64,000 nt of DNA. It comes from Bdellovibrionales bacterium CG12_big_fil_rev_8_21_14_0_65_38_15 (lineage in GTDB: Bacteria; Bdellovibrionota; Bacteriovoracia; Bacteriovoracales; Bacteriovoracaceae). The translations under genes and the position numbers were made by a program. Each line of letters starts with the position of its first letter. Within the stretch, counting starts at the first letter, position 1. Below, piece after piece: positions 34,525 to 43,707 of the stretch. Under the pieces are notes generated by a model, which searched no databases, was not told the origin of the DNA, and was given only the letters and a program-made list of their open reading frames with translations. The DNA lies in contig PCUW01000003.1 of the NCBI GenBank assembly GCA_002787775.1, forward strand, positions 31,501-95,500, written 5' to 3'.

Positions 34525-35004
34525 ATGAATAAAGACTGTTATCAAAAAGCTGTAAGGCTTCTCACAAAAAAAGAGTACTCAAGACCAAAGCTTGAGGAAA
34601 AACTCATTGCCAGTGGATTTAGTCCTGAAGATTCGAATCTTGCGGTGGATAAGCTACATAGCCTTGGTCTACTCAAGGAAGATTGGTATATCGAGACTAA
34701 AATTAAGAATATGATGAGAAAGGGATATTCAAAAATGCATATCCAACAAAGACTTTCTTATGAATCTCTTGATGTTGAACTCGAGACTATCGACTCAGTA
34801 TTTGATCAATTCAACCAAGACGAATCTAGTACCATTCAAAACTTATTAGATAAGAAAGCTCAAAGGTTTCAGTCCAATTGGGATGAAATAGACCATGAAG
34901 AACAACTCAAGATTAAAGCTAAGCTTATAAGAGCGATCACCGCCAAGGGCTACTCTTTAAACGATGGTATTTCTGCTGTAGATTCTTATTTTTACAGCAA
35001 ATAA
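34525..35004 (+). CDS. recX: Regulatory protein RecX
   Basis: 159 residues. Small helical protein that binds RecA and limits filament growth. Typical repeated three-helix pattern: AVRLLTKKEYSRPKLEEKLIASGF, LHSLGLLKEDWYIETKI and GYSKMHIQQRL. The ATG follows the recA terminator at once and has no Shine-Dalgarno, so expression probably depends on read-through and stays low, as in other bacteria where recX is attenuated. Confidence 0.88.
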   Translation: MNKDCYQKAVRLLTKKEYSRPKLEEKLIASGFSPEDSNLAVDKLHSLGLLKEDWYIETKIKNMMRKGYSKMHIQQRLSYESLDVELETIDSVFDQFNQDESSTIQNLLDKKAQRFQSNWDEIDHEEQLKIKAKLIRAITAKGYSLNDGISAVDSYFYSK

Positions 35005-35079
35005 CTCGCTGCATCCGTTTTCTAATTCTTCTATCAATGCTATCAAGAGTGGTTAATTAATCCTCTTTAGAAGGTTGAT

Positions 35080-37686
35080 ATGAAAGCGCAAGAAATCCGC
35101 GAACGTTTTACTAATTTTTTCCAAAAATATAATCATGAAAAAATAAGTTCATCGCCATTAATTCCTCAAGGCGACGATACATTGCTTTTTGCAAATGCAG
35201 GGATGAATCAGTTTAAAGATTATTTTACTGGTCGTGCAAAAGCTAAAAATCCAAGGGCCGTCACAATTCAAAAATGTGTAAGAGCTGGTGGAAAGCATAA
35301 TGATCTTGAAAACGTAGGCTTCACAGCAAGACATCATACATTTTTTGAAATGCTAGGAAATTTCTCATTCGGTGATTATTTTAAAGAAGAAGCCATCGAC
35401 TTTGCGTGGAAATTTCTGACAGAAGAGTTAAAACTTCCAAAAGATAAACTTTATGTGACCGTTCATTACTCCGATAATGAAGCCATCAATATTTGGAACA
35501 AAAATATTGGTATTCCTCTAGATCGAATTTTCAAAAAAGGTGATAAAGACAACTTTTGGGAAATGGGAGAATTTGGTCCTTGCGGTCCTTGCTCTGAAAT
35601 ATTTTATGATCACGGTGAAAAGTATACTACCCCAAATTTTGTCATGAGAGAAGGTGGAGATATTCTTGATGATGAACTTCGATATGTAGAAATTTGGAAT
35701 CTAGTCTTTATGCAATTTGAAAAGACTAAAGACGGCCAATTCCCACTTCCAAAACCTTCTATTGATACAGGAGCTGGATTAGAACGTGTTGCTTCGGCGA
35801 TGCAAGGTGTTTATTGGAACTATGATACCGACTTATTTGCACCAATTCTTAACAAGCTTGAGTCTTTATCTGGAAAATCATATTCCAAAGATCCTAAAGC
35901 ACAAAATGCTATGAGAATTATTGCTGATCACATCCGCTCATCCACAATGCTTATTACTGATGGAGTTATTCCTTCAAACGACGGTCGAGGTTACGTTTTA
36001 CGTCGAATTATTAGACGTATGGTTAGAAATCTTAAAGAACTTGGTTTAGGTGCGGGTACAGCACAACAATTGGTTCCCTGTGTTTTTGAAAGTCTTGGTA
36101 AAGAGTACCCACAAAATGAAGCCAATGCTTCATTGGCACAAAAATTCTTAACTCTTGAAGAAAAGAAGTTTTTCGAAACACTTGAGCAAGGACTTAAGTT
36201 TTTAGACGAAGCCATTGATAAAGAGCTCGTTAAAAATACACTTCCAGGTTCAGCCATTTTTAAACTCTACGATACTTATGGTTTTCCAGTAGACCTTACA
36301 GAACTTATCTTAAAAGAAAGAAATCATTTGGCTGATATTTCAGGCTTTGAAACTCAAATGAGTGAAAGTAAAGCAAGATCAAGAAAGTCTTGGAAGTCTG
36401 GTGCATCGGTTGATAATAAAATCTTTTTTGATCTTAAAGATAAATTCGGCACAACGAAGTTCACTGGTTATGAAGGGCTTAAGCAACAAGCGAAACTACT
36501 CCATGTTCTTGATATGGGTGATGATATTAGCGGTTTGGTCTTTAATACATCTTCGTTCTATGCAGAAGGCGGCGGGCAAGCAGGTGACAGCGGGACTATT
36601 GAGCAGAATGGTAAAACTATTGCTAATATTTTTGATACTCAAAAGCCTGTCGATGGTCTTTTTATTCATTTTTCAAAGAATGCCGACGGCTTAGAAATAG
36701 GTCAAGAATATGAACTCGTTGTTAATAAAGTAAAACGAGAGCAAACCAAATCTAATCACTCAGCAACTCACTTACTTCAAGCAGCACTTATCAAAGTACT
36801 TGGCGACCATGTTAAACAGGCCGGATCACAAGTTGGTGCTGAAAAACTTCGTTTTGATTTTACACATCTTCAAGCAATGACACCCTCTGAAATTGAAGAA
36901 GTTGAAAAACTCGTAAATCAATGGATTCAATCTGCTTCACCTGTTGATGCAAGTGAAATGAGCATGGATCAAGCTATATCTAAAGGTGCACTCGCCTTTT
37001 TCGGTGATAAATACGGAGATAAAGTTCGAGTACTGCAAATGGGAGAGCATTCAACTGAGTTATGTGGCGGTACACACGTTAACAACACATCTGACATTGG
37101 ATTGTTTAAGATTTTAAATGAGAGTTCATTGTCTACAGGTGTGCGCAGAATAGAGGCAACAACAAGTATCAAGGCATTCGAATGGCTTAGTGAACGTTCT
37201 ACTATTTTGGATCAAATCGAATCAAATCTTAAAGAGAAAGGTACAAAAGCGGTTCAAAGAATTGATGCTATGTTTGAAGAAATTAAAGAAAAACAAAAAG
37301 AAATAGCAAAGCTTAAACTTGAGCTACAAAACCTTCAATCTTCTGATTTATTTGCTAATTCAGAAAAGATTGCTGGTTATGACCTTGTTTGTGTTGAAGC
37401 TCCTGAAGGTTCAGACCTTAAGTCTCTTTCGGATGATTTTGTAAGTAAATATCCAAAGGGTATTCTTTTAATGACCGCAAATAAAGACGGTAAGCTTGCG
37501 GCCATGGTTCGAAGCTCAAAAGCAGTAAAGCTTCACTGCTCAAATGTATTAAAAGATGCTCTAACACCTCTTGGTGGTCGTGGCGGCGGAAGACCTGATA
37601 TGGCACAAGGTTCAGCCGACTCTTATGATGCGCAGACATTTTTTACTCATGCAAAAAAAGCGATACCTCAATATTTAGATAAGTAG
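35080..37686 (+). CDS. alaS: Alanyl-tRNA synthetase
   Basis: 868 residues, full length. Class II catalytic core from MKAQEIRERFTNFF with NAGMNQFKDYF, RHHTFFEMLGNFSFGDYF and GAGLERV; editing domain with HSATHLL and the zinc-binding CGGTHV; C-Ala domain ending GGRGGGRPDMAQG. AGAAGG precedes ATG 35080. Complete and unremarkable. Confidence 0.97.
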   Translation: MKAQEIRERFTNFFQKYNHEKISSSPLIPQGDDTLLFANAGMNQFKDYFTGRAKAKNPRAVTIQKCVRAGGKHNDLENVGFTARHHTFFEMLGNFSFGDYFKEEAIDFAWKFLTEELKLPKDKLYVTVHYSDNEAINIWNKNIGIPLDRIFKKGDKDNFWEMGEFGPCGPCSEIFYDHGEKYTTPNFVMREGGDILDDELRYVEIWNLVFMQFEKTKDGQFPLPKPSIDTGAGLERVASAMQGVYWNYDTDLFAPILNKLESLSGKSYSKDPKAQNAMRIIADHIRSSTMLITDGVIPSNDGRGYVLRRIIRRMVRNLKELGLGAGTAQQLVPCVFESLGKEYPQNEANASLAQKFLTLEEKKFFETLEQGLKFLDEAIDKELVKNTLPGSAIFKLYDTYGFPVDLTELILKERNHLADISGFETQMSESKARSRKSWKSGASVDNKIFFDLKDKFGTTKFTGYEGLKQQAKLLHVLDMGDDISGLVFNTSSFYAEGGGQAGDSGTIEQNGKTIANIFDTQKPVDGLFIHFSKNADGLEIGQEYELVVNKVKREQTKSNHSATHLLQAALIKVLGDHVKQAGSQVGAEKLRFDFTHLQAMTPSEIEEVEKLVNQWIQSASPVDASEMSMDQAISKGALAFFGDKYGDKVRVLQMGEHSTELCGGTHVNNTSDIGLFKILNESSLSTGVRRIEATTSIKAFEWLSERSTILDQIESNLKEKGTKAVQRIDAMFEEIKEKQKEIAKLKLELQNLQSSDLFANSEKIAGYDLVCVEAPEGSDLKSLSDDFVSKYPKGILLMTANKDGKLAAMVRSSKAVKLHCSNVLKDALTPLGGRGGGRPDMAQGSADSYDAQTFFTHAKKAIPQYLDK

Positions 37687-37692
37687 GATTTA

Positions 37693-39423
37693 ATGAAAAA
37701 AATTGTAGCTCACCTTCTCATCTGTCTTTCACTCTTTGCCATTTCTTGTACGAGAAAAGGTGAAAGTGATAACGTAATGAATGTTCCTTTAACTGGTGAG
37801 ATCTCTACTCTCGATCCTGCCAATTCTTACGATACTGTTAGCAATACAATCGTCTATCAGGTTTATGAGCAATTATTTGATTATCACTACTTGCGTAGAC
37901 CGTATCAACTTCAACCACTTCTTGCTGCCGAACTTCCACAAGTTAGTGATGATGGTTTAACTTATACTATTAAGATCAAACAAAATGTCCCGTATCATTC
38001 AGATCCAGCTTTTAAAGATAAAGTTCGCTATTTAAAGGCTGAGGATTTTATTACGCAAATTAAGCGCCTTGCCTGGAAACCGACAAACTCCAATGGTTGG
38101 TGGCTTTTTGATGGAAAAATTGAGGGTTTAAATAAATTTAGAGATGAAGCTGGTGATGATTTTGAAAAGTTTAAAAAACTTTCTATCTCTGGTTTAAATG
38201 CACAGGACGATTACACATTAGTGATCAAGCTAACTGAAGCCTATCCACAAATGATGTATGCGTTGGCAATGGGTTTTACTTCGCCAATGCCTCTCGAAGT
38301 TCTTGAAGAGTATGGCAATGACCTGAGTCGTCACATGGTTGGAACTGGTCCATTTTACCTTGATGAAGTAAAGCCTCTATCAGGCGTGCGTATCAAGAAA
38401 TTTGAAGATTATAAAAATTCAACTTATCCAACAAAAGGTGATCGTGTTGCTCATGGGAACGACATGCTTGCTGATGCTGGCAAACAGTTACCCTTTCTAG
38501 ATGTTATTGATTTTAAAATTATCAAAGAAGATCAAACAAGATGGCTAAATTTCAGAGCGGGAAAAATTGATTTACTGGTTGTTCCAAAAGATAACTTTTC
38601 TACTGCCGTTTCAGCTGATGGTGGATTATCTGATGAACTTAAAAAAGAAAACGTACAACTTATTATTGGACCAACGTTAACTTACTGGTGGCTAGAGTTT
38701 AATATGACAGACTCTGTTGTTGGTGGAGCAAAAAATCTAGCTCTAAGACAAGCCATTTCGCATGCTATTGATTTCGATAAATATATTTCAGTATTCACAA
38801 ACAATGTTGGACAAAAAGCTAATTCGATCTACCCTCCCGGAATTCCTGGGTACGACCCAGCCAAAAGACTGCCTTATTCTTATGATATTGAAAAAGCTAA
38901 AGAAATACTTGCTAAGGCAGGCCATCCTGAAGGCAAAGGGCTTCCAGTTATTAAATTTGATGTTCGAGGAACTTCAGCAAGGAATCGACAAGAAAGTCAG
39001 TTTATTAAAACAGAGCTTTCTAAAATTGGGATTCAAGTTGAAGTTATTATGAATACCTTTCCTGCCTTTTTAGAAAAAGCTAGAAGTGGGAAGCTTCAAT
39101 TTTGGCAAGGTGGATGGGCCATGGATTACCCAGACGCTGAGAATTGTTTGCAACTCTTAGTTACTCGTAATCATCCACCTGGTCCAAACTCATCTTATTT
39201 TTCAAATGCTAAATTTGATAAATATTTTGAACAATTGAAAATGATGAATGAAGGCCCTGATAAATGGGCACTTATGGAGGAAATGGAAGGGATTGTTCAT
39301 AAAGAACTTCCTTGGGTTATGCAGTATTACGCTAGAAACTATATTCTTCACCAAGGCCGACTAAAAAACTTTAGACACTCTGATCTTATCTTTAACTACT
39401 TTAAGTACTTAAAAGTTCAATAA
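37693..39423 (+). CDS. Oligopeptide ABC transporter substrate-binding lipoprotein
   Basis: 576 residues of the SBP_bac_5 (OppA/DppA) family. Lipobox AISC with the acylated Cys at residue 19. The family signature GEISTLDPANSYDTVSNTIVYQVYEQL opens the mature protein, and MVGTGPFYLDEV and LAKAGHPEGKG follow. It probably captures peptides in the periplasm. No permease or ATPase genes are adjacent, so it must work with a transporter encoded elsewhere. It starts six bases after alaS. Confidence 0.92.
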   Translation: MKKIVAHLLICLSLFAISCTRKGESDNVMNVPLTGEISTLDPANSYDTVSNTIVYQVYEQLFDYHYLRRPYQLQPLLAAELPQVSDDGLTYTIKIKQNVPYHSDPAFKDKVRYLKAEDFITQIKRLAWKPTNSNGWWLFDGKIEGLNKFRDEAGDDFEKFKKLSISGLNAQDDYTLVIKLTEAYPQMMYALAMGFTSPMPLEVLEEYGNDLSRHMVGTGPFYLDEVKPLSGVRIKKFEDYKNSTYPTKGDRVAHGNDMLADAGKQLPFLDVIDFKIIKEDQTRWLNFRAGKIDLLVVPKDNFSTAVSADGGLSDELKKENVQLIIGPTLTYWWLEFNMTDSVVGGAKNLALRQAISHAIDFDKYISVFTNNVGQKANSIYPPGIPGYDPAKRLPYSYDIEKAKEILAKAGHPEGKGLPVIKFDVRGTSARNRQESQFIKTELSKIGIQVEVIMNTFPAFLEKARSGKLQFWQGGWAMDYPDAENCLQLLVTRNHPPGPNSSYFSNAKFDKYFEQLKMMNEGPDKWALMEEMEGIVHKELPWVMQYYARNYILHQGRLKNFRHSDLIFNYFKYLKVQ

Positions 39424-39434
39424 ATTACGTCATA

Positions 39435-39459
39435 GACCTAGGTAAAACCTGCCTAGGTC
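39435..39459 (+). repeat. Perfect 8-bp inverted repeat after the peptide-binding gene
   Basis: GACCTAGG (39435-39442) and CCTAGGTC (39452-39459) around nine bases, 12 bases after the stop. It is terminator-like but lacks a T-run, so it may instead protect the mRNA 3' end. Confidence 0.45.
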
Positions 39460-39545
39460 AATGCAATAACTTGAGCAACTTCATCGTCTTAGAAAAACTT
39501 CCGATATGGATTGTAGGCACACCCCGCCTGCAACCGAGGGAGCTT

Positions 39546-39953
39546 ATGAAACGCCTGCAACATTTTTTACCTTTTATGCTGATTGTGAGTTTTTTATTCA
39601 CGGCAAGCATGGCTATCGCAAAAGACTATATTATTTATTCTATTGGCCATGATTTACCTATGGGATATGAAAATCAAGTCATTAAAAAGAATTTTTACGT
39701 CAATATGGGATCAACCCAAGGCCTTGAAAGCGGTAATGTCTTAACAATTTACCGTCAAATTTCTCAGCTAGATCCTTATGCCTCTAAGAAGCGCTATAAT
39801 TATAAGATCAAAGTTGGAGAGCTTAAGGTTATACATTCTGAGGAAAACGCCTCTATTGCAACATTGCAAAGTTTTGAAAATAACGTAGATGCACCAATGG
39901 TTGAAATTGATGCACCAATGATCGGTGATTTAGTTTCGGTCAAAGTCGACTAA
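39546..39953 (+). CDS. Small exported protein, unknown function
   Basis: 135 residues from ATG 39546 with GGGAG upstream; the frame opens at 39471 but the signal peptide (about residues 1-25, ending SMAIAKDY) fixes this start. The mature part is a beta-rich domain with FYVNMGSTQGLESGNVLTIYRQI and YKIKVGELKVIHSEENASIATL. This strand pattern resembles the C-terminal domain of FlgT-like and similar periplasmic proteins. A ten-base direct repeat CGCCTGCAAC (39525-39534, 39552-39561) flanks the start region. It overlaps the convergent gene by 14 bases. Confidence 0.7.
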   Translation: MKRLQHFLPFMLIVSFLFTASMAIAKDYIIYSIGHDLPMGYENQVIKKNFYVNMGSTQGLESGNVLTIYRQISQLDPYASKKRYNYKIKVGELKVIHSEENASIATLQSFENNVDAPMVEIDAPMIGDLVSVKVD

Positions 39954-40173
39954 TAGTAGATAAAGTTTTGGCCCTAACAAGTTTGGTCCATAGAATTTTA
40001 TCCTCAACACAGTCGACTTTAAGTTGAAGTATATAATCATCATTTTTAATCCAATCATATTCAGAGCAAACTCTAATCTGTGAAATTTTATTGCTATGCC
40101 AATAACCGCTAAAATTAAAGACCGCAAAGTCAGTAAAGATTTTTTTGCACTGTCCCAGAACGATAATATCCAT
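39940..40173 (-). CDS. Small protein, unknown function
   Basis: 77 residues. An overlapping frame (39930-40187) is of similar size, but this one has GGAGGA five bases before its ATG and a more protein-like composition. It contains FNFSGYWHSNKISQIRVCSEYDWI and YILQLKVDCVEDKILWTKLV, compatible with a small beta-barrel. The Shine-Dalgarno is complementary to GAGGA just upstream (40177-40181 with 40190-40194 on the plus strand), so it may be hidden in a hairpin. Two cysteines. No family recognised. Confidence 0.55.
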   Translation of the reverse strand: MDIIVLGQCKKIFTDFAVFNFSGYWHSNKISQIRVCSEYDWIKNDDYILQLKVDCVEDKILWTKLVRAKTLSTISRL

Positions 40174-40267
40174 TTTTCCTCCATCAACAGAGGAGTTACA
40201 AGAAATATGCTCTTTTTATTGATCCTAACTACTTAATATTATTAATTATTTTTATCAAAAAGGTCTT

Positions 40268-40296
40268 TTGACAAACGTCTAGCACAAGATTATAAA
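40268..40296 (+). promoter_or_regulatory. Sigma-70 promoter of rpoZ
   Basis: Perfect TTGACA (40268-40273), 17-base spacer, TATAAA (40291-40296), 37 bases before the rpoZ ATG. Confidence 0.85.
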
Positions 40297-40332
40297 AGTG
40301 TTTCGTTCTAACTACCCAAAGATAGGTGAAAT

Positions 40333-40545
40333 ATGGCTCGCGTAACGATTGAAGACTGTCTCGAAAAAGTTGAAAACCGTTATGAGTTGGTTCACTTAGC
40401 AACTAAGCGTGTAAAACAATTACGTGATGGTGCTGACCAACTTGTTAAAAGTAAAAACAAAGAAGTAGTAACTGCTCTTCGTGAAATTGCTGCTGGTAAA
40501 GTTAAGCATGCTCCAATGAGCGAGTACGATTCTGACGAATTCTAG
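40333..40545 (+). CDS. rpoZ: RNA polymerase omega subunit
   Basis: 70 residues: [30 protein letters not shown] is the omega signature, followed by [15 protein letters not shown]. Helps assemble the beta' subunit and is needed for full ppGpp response in many bacteria. Own strong promoter and terminator, so monocistronic here rather than with gmk or spoT. Confidence 0.95.
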   Translation: MARVTIEDCLEKVENRYELVHLATKRVKQLRDGADQLVKSKNKEVVTALREIAAGKVKHAPMSEYDSDEF

Positions 40546-40570
40546 ATTTTAAATTTTATATAGATAAAGA

Positions 40571-40597
40571 AAAGGCTCCCAATGGGAGCCTTTTTTT
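40571..40597. terminator. Bidirectional terminator between rpoZ and second lon
   Basis: GGCTCCC (40574-40580), AAT, GGGAGCC (40584-40590), seven T to the right and A-rich to the left. It serves rpoZ on plus and the second lon on minus. Confidence 0.9.
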
Positions 40598-43109
40598 ATT
40601 TGCCTAGTGCGACTTTTAAAACTTCATCAAAATGAGCGACTGGATAGAACTTCATCCCTTTACGGTGACGCTCTGGAACCTCTTTTAAATCCTTCTCATT
40701 TTGTTTTGGTAAAATAATTGTTCTGATTCCAGCACGCTTAGCGGCCAAAACCTTCTCTTTAATTCCACCAACAGGAAGGACTTTGCCCGTTAACGACAAC
40801 TCTCCAGTCATAGCTAAGCCAGCTTTAAGTCTCTTGTTCGTCGCAAGACTATAAAGAGCAAGTGCCATCGTTATACCAGCTGATGGACCATCTTTTGGTG
40901 TCGCTCCAGCAGGTAAGTGAAGGTGAACTTCATGAGTTGATAAAAAGTCATCAGCTTCTTCAATAACTTCTTTCGTTTCTTCAGTTATAGGAGCAACAAC
41001 TTTCTTACCTGTCTTCTTCTTACTAGATTTCTTCTTCGCTTCTAAGTGATCCAGCTCTTCTTGTAGGAGTTTTCTAACATAACTGTAAGCAAGGCTAGCA
41101 GATTCATTCATAACATCACCAAGCTGACCAGTAAGTCTAAATCCGCCCTTACCTTTCAATGGCAACGTTTCGATTGAGAGAATATCTCCGCCGTACGCAG
41201 TCCACGCAAGACCCGTTACAACACCTGGTCTTTGAATCTTATCTGCTTTTTCTGTCTCGTATCTTGCAGATCCAAGTAGTGACTCAAGATCCGAAAGTTT
41301 TGGTACAAACTTTTTAGCTCTTTTAGATGAAACTTTATCGAGTGCTGCTTTTCTACAAAGCTTTGCAATCATTTGCTCCATCACACGAACACCAGGTTCA
41401 CGAGCATAGTCACTAACCAGCTTTTTCAAGACTGGAGCTCCAAGAGAAAAATCACTTTTAGTTAAACCATGTTTTTTAAGCTGCTTTGGAATAACCCACT
41501 TGATAGCAATATTAACTTTTTCTTCAATCGTATATCCAGAAAGCTCAAGCACTTCCATACGATCTAATAATGGCTCAGGAATTTCGCCAATATAATTTGC
41601 TGTAGCAATAAAGAGAACTTTCGATAAATCAAAAGGAAGATCTAAATAATTATCAATAAAAGTAGAGTTTTGTTCTGGATCTAAAACTTCAAGTAGAGCT
41701 GATGCTGGATCACCTTGGTAGCTATTACCTAGCTTATCGATTTCATCTAACATGATAACTGGGTTATTCACTTCAACACGCTTAAGCGCTTGAATAATAC
41801 GGCCAGGCATCGCACCTACGTAAGTTCTTCTATGCCCTTTAATCTCAGCTTCATCGCGCATTCCACCAAGAGAGAAGCGATAAAACTTACGCCCCAAGCT
41901 TTCAGCGATGCTCTTACCAAGTGAAGTTTTACCAACACCTGGAGGACCCGATAGACATAGTATTGTACCGTCATAGTTTGGCTTAAGTTTACGTACAGCT
42001 AAAAACTCTAGAATACGCTCTTTTGCTTTTTCTAGACCGTAGTGATCTTTTTCTAGAATCTTTTTTGCAGCTGGAATATCAATTTTATCTTCTGTAGAAG
42101 TATCCCAAGGAAGATCAACCATCCAATTAAGATAAGTTCTTGCCACATTATATTCTGGTGATGAATCAGGGATTGCCTCTAATCTTTCCAGTTCTTCTAG
42201 AGCTGCTTTTTTGGCTTGCTCTGGCATTTCCATTTTAGCGAGCTTTTCTTTAATGATTTTTAAATCACGAGACTTCTCGTCTTCTTCCATTCCAAGTTCA
42301 CTACGAATAACTTTTAACTGCTCACGAAGAAAATACTCTCTTTGGTACTTGTTAACTTTATCATTAACTTCATCTGAGATTTTCTTTTGAATATCTGCAA
42401 CGTCTTTTTCACGTTTTAAATAAATAAGAAGTTTTCCAAAACGTTTTTTTACTACGAGTGACTCTAAGAAGTCTTGTGCTTCTGGAATATCAAGAGAAAG
42501 AGCAAATGCTACAAGGTCTGCTAATGCTCCCGGAGAAGGTGAATTAAGCATGGCTAATTTCATCTCTTCGTTAAAGTACGGGTTGATTTCAGACAGACGT
42601 TTCACTTGATTAATGACTGAGCGAGTGTAAGCGTCTAGCTCTTCATCCGCCTCAATAATGTCATCAAAGACTTCAAACTTTGCTTCGATGATTGGTTCTT
42701 CTTTTACAAACTCAGAGATTCTATATCTCTTTACTCCATGAACGAGTACGTTAACTGATCCATCAGGAAGCTTAAGTTTTTTTACAACTTTACATAGAAC
42801 TCCAACTTTATAAATATCACGAGTTCTGATTTCACGACTTTCAAGATCAATTTCCTCTTCAGGAATCATCTCTCCATCTTCATTTTTCAGATCTTGTTTT
42901 ACCAAGTTAAGAGCCACGTAGCCTGAGCGCAACAATTGCTGATCAAGTTCTGGTGTGAATTTATCTTCTGATAAAATGATTGGTGCAATCATGCCTGGAA
43001 AAATTGGACTATTCATGATCGGTATAACGACCACTGTTTCTGGAAGTTTAGTTAACTCCGCAGCTTCTGGTTTTATTTGCACTTGATAATCATTATCCAT
43101 GTCAGACAT
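40596..43109 (-). CDS. lon: ATP-dependent Lon protease (copy 2) with Lys-rich insertion
   Basis: 837 residues. Walker A GPPGVGKTS at 388-396, Walker B MLDEIDKLG, Ser743 in PKDGPSAG and Lys786 in GGIKEK, so both activities look intact. Compared with the first Lon it has a longer acidic insert near residue 80 (EDGEMIPEEEIDLE). It also has about 31 extra residues just before the protease core, including the Lys-rich segment at 692-703. AGGAG lies nine bases before ATG 43109. Division of labour between the two copies is unknown; this one follows an AMIN-domain gene with a 55-bp gap. Confidence 0.93.
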   Translation of the reverse strand: MSDMDNDYQVQIKPEAAELTKLPETVVVIPIMNSPIFPGMIAPIILSEDKFTPELDQQLLRSGYVALNLVKQDLKNEDGEMIPEEEIDLESREIRTRDIYKVGVLCKVVKKLKLPDGSVNVLVHGVKRYRISEFVKEEPIIEAKFEVFDDIIEADEELDAYTRSVINQVKRLSEINPYFNEEMKLAMLNSPSPGALADLVAFALSLDIPEAQDFLESLVVKKRFGKLLIYLKREKDVADIQKKISDEVNDKVNKYQREYFLREQLKVIRSELGMEEDEKSRDLKIIKEKLAKMEMPEQAKKAALEELERLEAIPDSSPEYNVARTYLNWMVDLPWDTSTEDKIDIPAAKKILEKDHYGLEKAKERILEFLAVRKLKPNYDGTILCLSGPPGVGKTSLGKSIAESLGRKFYRFSLGGMRDEAEIKGHRRTYVGAMPGRIIQALKRVEVNNPVIMLDEIDKLGNSYQGDPASALLEVLDPEQNSTFIDNYLDLPFDLSKVLFIATANYIGEIPEPLLDRMEVLELSGYTIEEKVNIAIKWVIPKQLKKHGLTKSDFSLGAPVLKKLVSDYAREPGVRVMEQMIAKLCRKAALDKVSSKRAKKFVPKLSDLESLLGSARYETEKADKIQRPGVVTGLAWTAYGGDILSIETLPLKGKGGFRLTGQLGDVMNESASLAYSYVRKLLQEELDHLEAKKKSSKKKTGKKVVAPITEETKEVIEEADDFLSTHEVHLHLPAGATPKDGPSAGITMALALYSLATNKRLKAGLAMTGELSLTGKVLPVGGIKEKVLAAKRAGIRTIILPKQNEKDLKEVPERHRKGMKFYPVAHFDEVLKVALGK

Positions 43110-43164
43110 GGGTTCATGCTCCTGTGAGAGATTGATAAAAAGACCGAGGTCGAAATGTAGTGAT

Positions 43165-43662
43165 CTAACCCTTGACGTCTATCACAAAACGTCCCGGTGA
43201 TTCTAGATAGAAGATATCAACGCTGACACTTTGTTTAAAGTGAATTTCTACTGAAAGTGTATCTGATGAGATTGGAAAAAAGTTAATCGTTTCAACATAT
43301 TTGCTACTGCCAAAGGACCCAATAGCTCCCTTGATTTCAGTATCAAACAAATCTAAGTATAGTTTCTTTTCACCCGTCGCAATATGACCATAGATTCTAG
43401 GTACTTTAGCCGTTTCAAAGTCCATTACCAGTCTTTCATAGCCAAGTTTTTGATTATAGGAGTGGCGCACTGCTTTAAGACTTGATGGGTTACTTGGACC
43501 ACCATTATGAAAAATCCCTCTGTTTAAAAAGACTGATTTTTTCCTATCGCTGATTCTTCTGATTCTTTCTTCAACTAGATTTTGGGCAGATGCAACAATC
43601 GGTATTACACATAAAGTTAAAATTACTAAAATTAATACATTTTTAATTTTATTGTTGGACAT
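43165..43662 (-). CDS. Exported AMIN-like domain protein
   Basis: 165 residues from ATG 43662 (AGGTGG upstream). Signal peptide ending VASAQ. The C-terminal 100 residues match the AMIN pattern: LKAVRHSYNQKLGYERLVMDFE, KLYLDLFDTEIKG, VETINFFPISSDTLSVEIHF and FYLESPGRFVIDVKG. AMIN domains bind peptidoglycan and occur in PilQ and amidases; here it stands alone. Role unknown. Confidence 0.75.
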   Translation of the reverse strand: MSNNKIKNVLILVILTLCVIPIVASAQNLVEERIRRISDRKKSVFLNRGIFHNGGPSNPSSLKAVRHSYNQKLGYERLVMDFETAKVPRIYGHIATGEKKLYLDLFDTEIKGAIGSFGSSKYVETINFFPISSDTLSVEIHFKQSVSVDIFYLESPGRFVIDVKG

Positions 43663-43707
43663 AGAGACCACCTAAAACATAAGTCAAACTTATATTTATT
43701 ATGACCT

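Noticed and set aside
39525..39561. Ten-base direct repeat CGCCTGCAAC
   Set aside because: Two copies only, no mobile-element features; likely chance or a minor regulatory remnant.
39930..40187. 85-codon minus-strand frame overlapping the 77-codon gene
   Set aside because: The competing frame has a perfect ribosome site and a more protein-like composition; this one is hydrophobic by chance of AT content.
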